Source: Pyropia yezoensis (Eukaryota > Rhodophyta > Bangiophyceae > Bangiales > Bangiaceae). Taken from it: a DNA stretch of 64,000 bases. A program made the translations under genes and the position numbers. The notes below the pieces were generated by a model that ran no database searches, had not been told where the DNA came from, and was given only the letters and a program-made list of their open reading frames with translations. Positions 33,878 through 42,678 of this stretch are shown piece after piece. The stretch lies in assembly GCA_009829735.1 (NCBI GenBank), contig CM020618.1:14304568-14368567 (forward strand), read 5' to 3'. Position 1 is the stretch's first letter. Each line of letters begins with the position of its first letter.

Positions 33878-36667
33878 CCACTATCGGATGTGCATCCGCC
33901 GTTGCAGCTGGGCTGCGACGGCGGCCGGCGGGGGGCGTATGGGGCCATTGGCGAGCCCCACCCCCCGTCGGGTGCGTGCGCCGGCGCCGGGGGGGGGGGG
34001 GGGGCGGCGGCGACGGCAGCGGCAGCGGCGGCAGCGGCAGCGGCTGGAATGGCAGCGGCGGCAGCGGCGGCTGCCGCAGTGGCAGCGGCGGCAGCGGCAG
34101 CGGCGGCGGCAGCGGCAGCGTCAATGGCAGTGGCAGTGGCAGCGGCGTCGGTGGCAGCGGCGGCGGCGGCGGCGGCGGCAGCAGCAACGGCAACGGCAGC
34201 GGCGGCGGCGGTAGCGGCGGCGGCGGCAGCAGCGGCAGCGACGGCGCGCACCGGCTGGGGCTCCTCGTCGACCACCGGCGGTCGCGCCTCGCCCACCCGC
34301 CTAACCCGCCGGTGCTGTTGCTGCCGCCCGAGGCGGCGGCGGCGGCGGCGGAGCGGGCGTGCGCCGCCGCCGACGGGGGGGGTGGCGGCGGCGGGGGTGG
34401 TGGTGGGGGGGGGGGGGGGGGCGCTCCCCGTGGTCGACCCACGTGGCCAGAGGGGGGGGGGGGGGGGTAGCCCGTGGGCGCCCCGCGCTTCTGTGGGGGG
34501 GGGGGGGGGCGACCTGCTGGGGGGATGGGGCGGAAGCGGTGGCGGCGGCGGCGGCGGCGGAGGCGGGCCGGCTGGCGGGCCTGGCTGCTGGGGCCCCCCC
34601 GCGGGGGGGGACCGTAGCCCCCTGCTCTCCCAGACGGCGTATCACCACGCCGGGAATGGGAGTGGCAGCCCCACCTCACACTCTTCCGCCGACGGTGGTG
34701 CCGGCGCCGGCGGGTGTGGCGGCGGGTTTGGTGGTGGTGGAGGCGGTGGCGGTGGCGGTGGTGGCGGGGGTGGCGGTGGCGGTGGCGGTGGCGGAGGACC
34801 GGACATTGTGGCCGGTGGGGGTTTGGCGGACCAAGGGGACGACGGGCAGGTGACGCTCGCCCGCTCTGCGTACCGAGATCTGCTTGGCCGGCTGGCCTCT
34901 CTCGAGTCGTCGGTCGTGTCGCTGACCACCACCGCCGCCGCGTCCGCGGCGGCCGCCACCGCCGCCCGCTCCCGGGCCGCCGCGGACGCGGCGTCGACGG
35001 CGGCGGCGCTGGCGGGCCTGGGCGACCGGCTGGCCACCGTCGAGGCGGCGCTGGCCAGCGGCGCCGCCAGCCTCCCCGCCGCCGCCTGGGCGGCCGCCGC
35101 CGCCGCCGCGTCGGGGGGCCCCCCGCCGCAGCCGCCGCCGCACCAGCCGCAGCACCAGCAGCCGCACCAGCCCCCACACCCGTGCAGCGGGCGCCACGCG
35201 CTGGGCCCGTTTGGGGGCCCCCTCCGGCGGTCCTTCTCGTCGGGCCTGACCATCCCCTCCCCGCCGCCGTCCCCCCCCGAGTACGCCCTGCCGCCAGCGG
35301 CCTTCCATGCGGGCCTGCCCACCCCGTCGACGCTGTCGTCTGGGTGGGAGCGCAGCGGGGGGGCGTCCCCGGGGGCGCCGTCGACGCCCCGCCTCGGGGG
35401 CGTCACGCGCGTGCGTCACCCGGGGGGGGACCCCCCGCCATTGCCAGACGCTCGTGGCGTGGGGGTGGGCGTCGAGCCCCCGCACGAGGCACCCGACTAC
35501 ACGGGGCTCCTTGGCTCCACCGCCGTGGCGGGGTGGTGGCGCCGGCGGCTGCTGTCGTCGGTGCCGCCTGGCCGGGGGGTGGTGCCCATGGCAGCTGAAG
35601 GTGGGCGGAGAGGGGCAGGCGGGGGGCGCGACGGGGGCGCCCCGGCCGGCGCCGCGGCGCCGCCGGTCGTGGGCGCGCCGCCGGGCTCGCCCAGCGGCGC
35701 CCCGCGGGTGACCATCCCGTCCGGCTGGGCTCACCCCCACCCGCCGCCACCCCCGCCGTTGCGACCACACCTTCGGCCGGCGGCGGCCATCCCCCCTGGT
35801 TGGGTGGGGAGCGGGGACCTCCCCCTGGGCCTCGACGGCTCCAAGACGTCGTGGCTCGCTGCCAACGCCGAGGTGAATTCCCGCCAAGGGGCTGTGCGGG
35901 GGATGGATTCGGAGGGGCTGGTGCCGCCCCCCCGCCGGCGGCGGGTGGTGGGCGGCCTACGACCGCCGCCGCCCGCAGCAGGCGGCGTGCCGCCCGGCAG
36001 CACGGCGGGAGCACGGGGGGTGGCCGGCGCCGGTGCCGGAGGGGGCAACGGCGGCGGCGGCGGCCGACGCCGTCGCCGTCGCGGAAGCGGCGCCGCGTCC
36101 CGTGCTGCCCCCCCAGACCCGCCGGCGGGCACCACGGCCGGCGCACCTGGTGGGTGGAACGCCGCCGATGCAGCTGCCACGGCGGCAGCCGCAGCCGCTG
36201 CAGGCGTAGCCGTCACAGTGGTGCAGGGCAGCGCAGGCGGCAGCGGCAGCGGCAGCGGCAGCGGGCGGTGGCGCCTCCGCCAGGGCGGCCGCGGCGACGG
36301 CGACCGTGCATGGGCCGACGTGTGGAGCGGCGAGGCGTTTGTGGCGGCCGGCCGGGGTCCCGCTGGGAAGGGGGAGGTGGCCCCGCTTGCTGTGGTTAGG
36401 GAAGGGGGGCACGCCTCGCCCCATGGCCATAGGGAATGGGAAGTGCCTGCGGAAGTGGGGCCGGGCACCTCAGCTGCGGCCGCCGCCGTCCCAGCCGCCG
36501 CCACTGGCCCCGCAGCTGACAGAGCTCGCGCTACCTCTGAGACGGAGGATGCCAGCCTGATGGCCGCCTTTGCTTCGACAGTAGCGGTGACGAGCGCGCT
36601 CGGTGCGGGAGGCCAAATGAGAAGGGGGGCAGAGGGAGGACGAGAGGGCGATGACGCGGGCTCGTGA
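33683..36667 (+). CDS. Low-complexity protein with coiled-coil segment, unknown function
   Basis: A frame of about 994 codons from an ATGG start (MAGPAGARGG) that follows a pyrimidine-rich leader. No known domain. The N-terminal half is Gly, Ala and Pro repeats. At 34250-34375 the more protein-like reading (HRLGLLVDHRRSRL) lies in the next frame, so the gene probably has compensating frame changes at the G runs near 33988 and 34410. The stretch at about 34863-35055 (YRDLLGRLASLESSV onward) has heptad-like Leu/Ala spacing and is the best candidate for a coiled coil. After it come Pro/His/Gln-rich and Ser/Thr-Pro-rich segments with occasional aromatic blocks (GWWRRRLL). I infer a disordered regulatory or scaffold protein, without evidence for a specific role. 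Confidence 0.5.
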
Positions 36668-37030
36668 GCGTCGCCTTTTTTTGTCACATTAGTGCGTTGC
36701 GACTATGAGCAGCCACCTGGGGAGTACATCAATAGTTAACTGGGAACACAACGATGGATGAGACCTGGAGAACGGAGAGCTGAGCACGAAGATGTTTGAG
36801 ACAGCGTTCGTCCATGACTGCGTCCTCATTGCCAACAGCGTCGGGTCTGCTGGATAGCCCGCCCAGCAATAGGCTGTATCAGGTTGCGTGGCATGTTGCT
36901 GCTCTCTTGGGGCATTGCTGTCCGTTTCTGTCCACTCCCTATGCCTTCCTCAGGTTCCTTTTGTGGTCAGGGCTCTGTGCCGGCGATATGTAGCCGTCGG
37001 CAATCTTGACCATGCAGCGGAAAAAATGTT
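36668..37030. other. Intergenic between unknown gene and tRNA-like copy 2
   Basis: No gene seen. The base composition is more even than elsewhere. The 3' flank of the minus-strand tRNA-like gene has a six-T run (AAAAAA at 37021-37026 on plus), suitable as a Pol III terminator. Confidence 0.5.
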
Positions 37031-37151
37031 GCCCCCGGGCGGGATCGAACCGCCATCGTTACGGCCACAACGTTAGACGTCAAGCCAGATGCTCGAAAAC
37101 ATCCTTGCTGGATGGCCGGGCCATCGAATTTAACCATTAGACGACGAGAGC
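37031..37151 (-). tRNA. Interrupted tRNA-like gene, copy 2 (isotype uncertain)
   Basis: The same 121-nt unit as at 14560-14680 but on the minus strand. Acceptor strands GCTCTCG/CGGGGGC, the D-arm-like segment, the TTGTGGC segment and the T-arm are identical to copy 1, as is the base after the acceptor (A). The differences lie only in the middle: one G/C, one T/C, a two-base change, and one A/C just before ACGTTGTGG. That pattern fits an intron free to vary between constrained exons. The flanking sequence upstream is also related to that of copy 1. Confidence 0.65.
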
Positions 37152-38035
37152 TGCTCATGCCAAGCTGGAAATTTAATAATTTATTATATATTATTATATG
37201 GAGCGGCAGTTCGCTTCGTTGAGGCATGTGGTTGACATTCCATGCTCTCTCGACACGTCTTCGTGGAACGCGGGCTGCGAACCCAAAACGGTCGACTCCG
37301 CCTTAGCTGAGGGGAGGCTGGGGGCGGCTGGAGCACCAATACATAGCAGCAGCTCGGGGGGACATTGGGGGGGGCAGCATCAAGGCGGAGCAAACGAATA
37401 GGCCTGCGAGAACGGGAGCTCGACGGGGGCCGGTGACTCCCAACGTACATCACGACAGCGGATGCGCTGCGCAGAAGAGTTGGGCAGGGTGAGGCGACTG
37501 ACCGGTCGTTTCCAGTTTGCAACCGGTGGGCGGGGAACTTCGCCTTCTTGCGACTCGCCTCTCCCCGGCAGTCGCGTTGCCGCCCACGCCAAGAGGCGGG
37601 AGTGGCTCCTTCCCGGCGGCTGCTCCGTGCGGTGTGCGGGGGTGGCGGGCAGGCAAGGCGGAGGGGGGCGCGCTTTGGGAGGCGAGTGTCAAACCTCTAC
37701 CCGCTCGGTGCAATCCACCCCGGTTTTCAGCATGGAAAAGGTGGCGGAACTGTGAAAGATCTTGGCTTGGAGATCATGCCCATCCATGGCTCCACGTGCC
37801 CCCGCCGTCGTGTCGGTGAGGAAGAGCATCTGTGCTCGCCTCGCTCCGCCGCTTCCGCCTGTCTCGTCCACCTCTCTCGTCCACTGCGTTTACCCACCCC
37901 GCTCTTGCAGCCGCCGTCTCTCCATAGCTCTCACAGCGGCCACCCCCTCCGCCCTCCATCTGTGTCTTGCTTTTGTTTTTTGGATCTCCCCCCCCTCCTC
38001 GCCTTGCCCCCTTCTCTCGTCCCCCCATCTTAACC
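37152..38035. other. Intergenic; duplicated tRNA flank and FKBP leader
   Basis: 37200-37500 is the counterpart of the DNA upstream of tRNA-like copy 1. From about 37850 the plus strand becomes pyrimidine-rich up to the FKBP start. No coding frame is supported. Confidence 0.5.
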
Positions 38036-38935
38036 ATGGCCTTCCATCCCACTCCCACCCCTTTGCTCTTGCGGCAACGTGCGGCTGCTGCCGGCCGCCA
38101 CCCCCGGCCTGGCCAGTGGACGGCCACACACGCGTCCCCCCCCCCATCACCAGTCCCATCGTCGGCACCTGCCGTGGGCGCGGCTTCCTCGGCGACTCCC
38201 CCCTCCCTTCCTCCACCACCGCGGCGGTTGCCCCGGCGGGCGGCGCTCGCGGCGCTCGCCGCCGCGGCGGCCGCCGCCACCGCCAGTGCGGCGGGCGTCC
38301 CGCTGGTGGCTCCCGCTGCGGCGGGGCCGCCTGTCCGCACCGAGGACCCCAACTACACCGCCATGACCGTTAAGCGGTACCTGCCAAAGGGGCGGCCCGC
38401 TTCAGGGGAGGTGCCCCCCGCGTTTGACCCGGAGCTGCCCGTCTTTAAGCCCACCCCGCAGCCGGCGAGCGTGGCGGCCGGCGGTGGCGGCGGTGGCGGC
38501 ACGTCCTCGTTGGGGTCGACGGCCCGCGCCGAGGCGGCCGCGGTGCCGCTGGTGGGCGCGTCTGTCGAGCTCCAAGACGTGGTGCCTCCCCCCGCGGCCG
38601 CGGCGGTCGGCACCACTGGCGCGCCGACGCTCGTTACCCGTGGCGCGCTGGTCCTTGCGCACTACCGGGTGGCCCTCGACGATGGGACGGTGGTGGAGGA
38701 CACCCGCTCTGCGGGGTCGCCCGTCTTTTTCCGCGCCGCCTCGGGGCAGGTCATGGCGGGGGTGGACGCGGGGGTGGTGGGCATGGCGGCGGGGGGGGTG
38801 CGCCGCATCCGGGGGGTGGCGCCCGACATGTACAGCGACATCACGTCGGGGGAGCGGTCGGTGGTGCCCGCGTCGTCCACCGTGTACGTGACGCTCGAGG
38901 TGCTGCGGATCAACCCGTATGGGCCTGGGGTGTAA
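38036..38935 (+). CDS. FKBP-type peptidyl-prolyl isomerase with thylakoid-lumen-type (Tat) leader
   Basis: A 299-residue FK506-binding-type prolyl isomerase. The FKBP_C domain fills residues ~200-295: RGALVLAHYRVALDDGTVVEDT, then GSPVFFRAASGQVMAGVD, GMAAGGVRRIRGVAPDMY, and the last strand STVYVTLEVLRIN, each with a clear counterpart in the family. The N-terminus looks like a bipartite plastid leader: a Ser/Pro/Arg-rich transit region, then RRLPRRAALAALAAAA with two Arg pairs (63-64, 67-68), an Ala-rich hydrophobic core and an Ala-x-Ala-type site near residue 86. This is the twin-arginine pattern of many lumenal FKBPs. The family core is well kept, but several active-site aromatics differ, so enzyme activity is not certain. 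The start is ATGG in CCATGG after a pyrimidine leader. Confidence 0.9.
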   Translation: MAFHPTPTPLLLRQRAAAAGRHPRPGQWTATHASPPPSPVPSSAPAVGAASSATPPSLPPPPRRLPRRAALAALAAAAAAATASAAGVPLVAPAAAGPPVRTEDPNYTAMTVKRYLPKGRPASGEVPPAFDPELPVFKPTPQPASVAAGGGGGGGTSSLGSTARAEAAAVPLVGASVELQDVVPPPAAAAVGTTGAPTLVTRGALVLAHYRVALDDGTVVEDTRSAGSPVFFRAASGQVMAGVDAGVVGMAAGGVRRIRGVAPDMYSDITSGERSVVPASSTVYVTLEVLRINPYGPGV

Positions 38936-39691
38936 GGGGGGGACACCACGGGTGTGGAGGTGTGAAGCAAGGGGAGGTTGGGGGGTGGGGGGGAGGGGTG
39001 TTGCTCGTGGGGGGGTGGCCGAGTGCGCCGGTGGTCCCGTGTGCCATCAGCGGTGGCCCGCGACGGCTGGGGGTGGAGCGGGGTCTGGGGTATCCGCGTC
39101 TCCGTTGAGAGCGACTGCCGTATGTGTGGGTGTAGGACGGGTTCTAGGGGAGCTCGGCCTGGTGGGGCGGAGATGGAAGGAGTTCGACTGTGTCTACGCG
39201 GCGAGTGAGCGGCGGCACGCGCCACGCGCGCGCACGCGACAATGCAGGGGGCCAGGTGTGCTTTCTCCCCGCCACGGACGGCCCCCCTCCCCGCCTGGCT
39301 CCCTTTTTTTCTTGTCTTCCCACCACGCGTAGATGCGCTCACCCATCTTCGTTCCGGAGGCTCAAAGTGCTTATGTGTCAAAGCCCACGACCGAGAGGGT
39401 GGGGGGCGAGGGGATTGCGGGGACACGGCCGCGGCGCCGCTCCCTCTCTCGCCCTTGTCGGGCGGGGAGACAGGTAGCAAGGTTCGAGTCGTTGGTGGAC
39501 GCGCACCCGGGCCCAGAGGGCTTGAGTGTCTGAGTGTGTGCCGTGATGCACGCCCGTCACACGCTGGCGGGAGGTCGGGTGTGGGGCGATGAACACACTA
39601 GACGTGCCCGACAGGCAGCTTGTCAGAGGCATGGAGAGAACATACTTCCTATACCGCCGTCGCCGCACCCTCTTTGCTGGACGGCCAGTGC
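38936..39691. other. Convergent 3' intergenic region
   Basis: This lies between the 3' ends of the FKBP gene (plus) and the winged-helix gene (minus). It is G-rich at 38975-39010 and otherwise mixed. No coding frame is supported; it probably holds the 3' untranslated regions of both genes. Confidence 0.5.
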
Positions 39692-41608
39692 TCAGTCTAT
39701 GACACAGGCGGTCAGGGGGAGCTCAAAAAACCCCGCCGCCAGCGTTGCCGCTTCCGTACGGATGGCGACCGCGTCGGCGGGGGGCACCCCCCCGCGGCTC
39801 CATGTGGCCACCTCAACCGCAACCCCCGCCCCATCGTCCACCGCGGCCTTCCAGGTGCCCACTGCACGGCCATGGAGGAGGACAATCGCCGCCACGTGAG
39901 CGTTGCGGCTCCACACGGCGCCCTTGTGGGCGGGGGGGACCAGCCAGGCCTTGTCTGGGTGGCCCAGCAGCAGGGGGTCAAAGCGGCCAAGGAGGCGACA
40001 GGGAGGGGGGGCGGGGGGGGGGGGTGCGGCGGCCGCCGCCGCTGCTGCCGCCTCGGCCAGCATGTAAGTCGGGCCGACTGCCAGCGCCGCGTCCGCCGCG
40101 GCCGCGTCGGGGTGAGCGGCAACGGTGGCGGCAGCAGCAGCGGGCGCACCCCCCCCCGCCTCCCCGACCACCGTCACGCACGCCAGGGTGCCGTCGGCGA
40201 GCAGCGCCGCGACGGTGGCGCGCGACTCGGCGGCGCGGAGGCCCAGGTAGTAGCGAACGTCGGCTTCAGTGGCCGGCGCAAAGGCGCCAAAGTAGCGCAC
40301 CACGGCCACTGCCACGGCCGACTCCGTCGGCGGGGGTGCCCACACCTCGGGCAGGCCCGGCGCTAGCACGGACCGCGGCGCCAGCGCGGTGCGGCCCGTC
40401 ACGTTGACGCGCGCGCCGGCGCCAGTCAGGGGGATGCCCAGAAAGGTAAAGTAGGCGGGGCCGCCGCCCAGGTCGGCGGTGGAGACGGTACGGCCACCGG
40501 CCAGCAGCGCCGACAGCTTTGCCTGCTGCGTCGCCACCACCCGCTGCGCCGCCGTCGACAGTGACCCGTACCGCGCCGCCGACAGGCGGTCGGCGTACGC
40601 CGCCGCCACCGTCGGCCAGTCGGCAGCGTCGTACGCGTGGAGGGTGCCCCGTTGGCCGTGGAGGCGGACCAACCCCGATGGGGGCCCCCCCCCCGGGTGG
40701 GCCAGCCACCCCATCAGCGCCGCGCGGGTGGTGGTGGGCACCCCGCCGACGCCGCGAGTGCGGTGCCAGAGGGCAAGCGCCGCGGACGCGACCTCTTGCG
40801 CTTGGACCCCAAAAATGGCCCGCGCGGCCGCAACGGCTGCGAGCGAGCCGGGGGGGAGGGGGGCCGACGAGCGTACCAGCCACTGCGCCTGCAGCCGGAG
40901 TCGCCGACACGCCGAGGGGGAGACCACGGGGGGAGGGGGGTCGGGGGGGGGGGGGGTCCCCGCCTCCAAACCAGACGCCGCGCCCGCCTCTGCCACACGT
41001 GCAGTGATGGGTAGCGGCGGCGGCAGCGGCCCCCCCGCCTGCCGGGCGGACCGGCGGGCACGCTTTGGGGACCGCCCCGCCGCCGCCCCCTCTGTCATGC
41101 CTGGGGGTGTCGCGGCCGCCGCGGCAGCCGCCGCCCGGGCGGGCTGGCGGGACCGCTTGGGCGGGGAGGGTGCCCCGACCGCCTCGGACACGGCTGCCGC
41201 AGACGCCGCCGCCACCGCGGTGGACCGCCTGGTCCGGCTGAGGCGTCGCCGAGGCGGCGCCTCTGCCGCTGCCGCCGCAGCTGCCGCCCGGGTCGCCGGG
41301 CGGGCCCGACTGGGGGCGCCGTTTGTCGCCGCTGCCGCGGTAGAGGGTCTTTTCGCCGCTGTGGCCGCCGTCGCCGCCGCCGCCGCCGCCGCCGTCGCCG
41401 CCGCAGCCACCGCCGCCGTTGCCGACGAATCTGCCGTGGCTGATACGGCGGCCGCTGCCGTCCGGGTGGGCCGCCCCCCCCGAGCCCGCCGCGGGAGCGC
41501 CACCCCCGCCGCGGGAGCGGCGCGCCGCGACGCGCCCCCGGCAGTCGTCGCGGGTGGAGCCACGGCGGGCGGGATGCCCAGGACTGGTGGCGGCTGGATG
41601 AAGGGCAT
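39692..41608 (-). CDS. Winged-helix HTH_42 protein, AlkZ/YcaQ-type DNA glycosylase superfamily
   Basis: A 638-residue protein. Residues ~225-638 match the HTH_42 (winged helix DNA-binding domain-containing) superfamily that includes the bacterial glycosylases AlkZ and YcaQ, which remove bulky alkylated or crosslinked bases. Visible blocks are RLRLQAQWL, the catalytic-type GVQAQEVASAALALW with the QxQ pair at Q269/Q271, then GLVRLHGQRGTLHAYDAADW, DVRYYLGL, RLLGRFDPLLLGHPDKAWL, and the end block AHVAAIVLLHGRAVGTWK. The first ~200 residues are Ala-rich with basic patches (PPKRSRQPAR, SPKRARRSAR) that look like nuclear localisation signals. The family is mainly bacterial, so an old transfer is possible. 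The start MPFIQPP is used; the longer frame upstream encodes the pyrimidine-rich leader. No introns. Confidence 0.88.
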   Translation of the reverse strand: MPFIQPPPVLGIPPAVAPPATTAGGASRRAAPAAGVALPRRARGGRPTRTAAAAVSATADSSATAAVAAAATAAAAAAATAATAAKRPSTAAAATNGAPSRARPATRAAAAAAAAEAPPRRRLSRTRRSTAVAAASAAAVSEAVGAPSPPKRSRQPARAAAAAAAATPPGMTEGAAAGRSPKRARRSARQAGGPLPPPLPITARVAEAGAASGLEAGTPPPPDPPPPVVSPSACRRLRLQAQWLVRSSAPLPPGSLAAVAAARAIFGVQAQEVASAALALWHRTRGVGGVPTTTRAALMGWLAHPGGGPPSGLVRLHGQRGTLHAYDAADWPTVAAAYADRLSAARYGSLSTAAQRVVATQQAKLSALLAGGRTVSTADLGGGPAYFTFLGIPLTGAGARVNVTGRTALAPRSVLAPGLPEVWAPPPTESAVAVAVVRYFGAFAPATEADVRYYLGLRAAESRATVAALLADGTLACVTVVGEAGGGAPAAAAATVAAHPDAAAADAALAVGPTYMLAEAAAAAAAAAPPPPAPPPCRLLGRFDPLLLGHPDKAWLVPPAHKGAVWSRNAHVAAIVLLHGRAVGTWKAAVDDGAGVAVEVATWSRGGVPPADAVAIRTEAATLAAGFFELPLTACVID

Positions 41609-41970
41609 GGTGAAAGACAGAAGGAAAAAAACACAGCAGGACGCGCAAGAAAAAAGGGGCGGGTGAGCAGGGAGCAGTGAGTGTGAGGGATTGGGGTGTG
41701 GTGAGCAGGGGCGGTGGGATGAGAACGGGGGGGCGTGCAGCTGCGGCGTAGGCGGGCGGGCTGGCGTCTGGAGTGTCGCCGCAAGGTCCATGGCGCGATG
41801 GTCGGATGGCTTGAGTATCCATCTTCTTCAAAGTTTGGAACAGTAGTATCAATTCTGCAGCAGGCGTTAGACGAATATGATATTCCTGTGGCTGGTGAGT
41901 ACAGCTGGTCCACAACCTTGTCTGATTGGCTGGATGATGAATCCTGCGTCTACCATTGGCTGACACACTA

Positions 41971-42090
41971 TAGTGCTTTCTGTAAAAAATGGATGTTGAC
42001 GGTACGTGAAGGTGATGAAAATCGCTGTCTGAACCAATGGATCCCTCACCTCACGTCCCTTCAACATCCACCTTTTACAGGAAGCACAGT
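41971..42090. mobile_element. Small inverted-repeat MITE with TA ends
   Basis: The left arm (about 41971-42015) and right arm (42045-42090) are imperfect reverse complements over about 45 bases: GTGCTTTCTGTAAAAAATGG on the left against rc GTGCTTCCTGTAAAAGGTGG on the right. TA lies at both outer edges. The short spacer has no coding capacity. The size, TA flanks and terminal repeats fit a Tc1/mariner-derived MITE. It sits in a patch (41820-42100) far less G+C-rich than the genes around it. Confidence 0.7.
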
Positions 42091-42678
42091 ACCACCTCAC
42101 AGGTGCTGTTGCACCGAGCAGTCAAACTTCCCTGCTGCACGTCCTGTCCCCTTGCCCAACCATCGGCGGAACCGCGCACTGACCGGCGGGCGATGCTGCG
42201 ATCCCCTTCTCGTCTTGGTCATCGTGAAGGTCAACAGCATGTCCAGACTCGTCACCGTGGACCTCGCTAGTTCCGCCATTGGGGAGTGGGGGGCCATCAT
42301 GATGATGAGGAGGCGTGGATACCCCCGCCCCCCGTCGCCAGCACACACCCCGCTGCAGACGCCTGCTGGCTGGTTGCGACGCGGGCGCCGTGGCGGCGCG
42401 TGAGAGCTGTGGCCTCTCACGGCCACGGTGGCCTCGGAGGCAGCCTCCGCTAGTTCTCGCCGCCACCCACCACCGCCGCCGCCAATGACCATCACCACCA
42501 GCGCCACCGTCGCCTCCGCCGCCACCGCCACCATTCCCCCACGGAAGGTCTATACAGGGTTCCGCCCACCGCCGCCGCTCCCCGTTCCCAATCCTCCTCA
42601 GCGCAGGCCGCCCTCCCCCCCGCCACGGCCTCGCCGCCTCCCCGCCCTCCCCCTCCCCAGTGTGCACGCGCGGCGGCC
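42091..42678. other. Upstream region of the E2-variant gene
   Basis: No gene seen. The stretch from 42450 to 42670 is C-rich with few G bases on the plus strand, the leader type found before other starts here. Confidence 0.45.
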
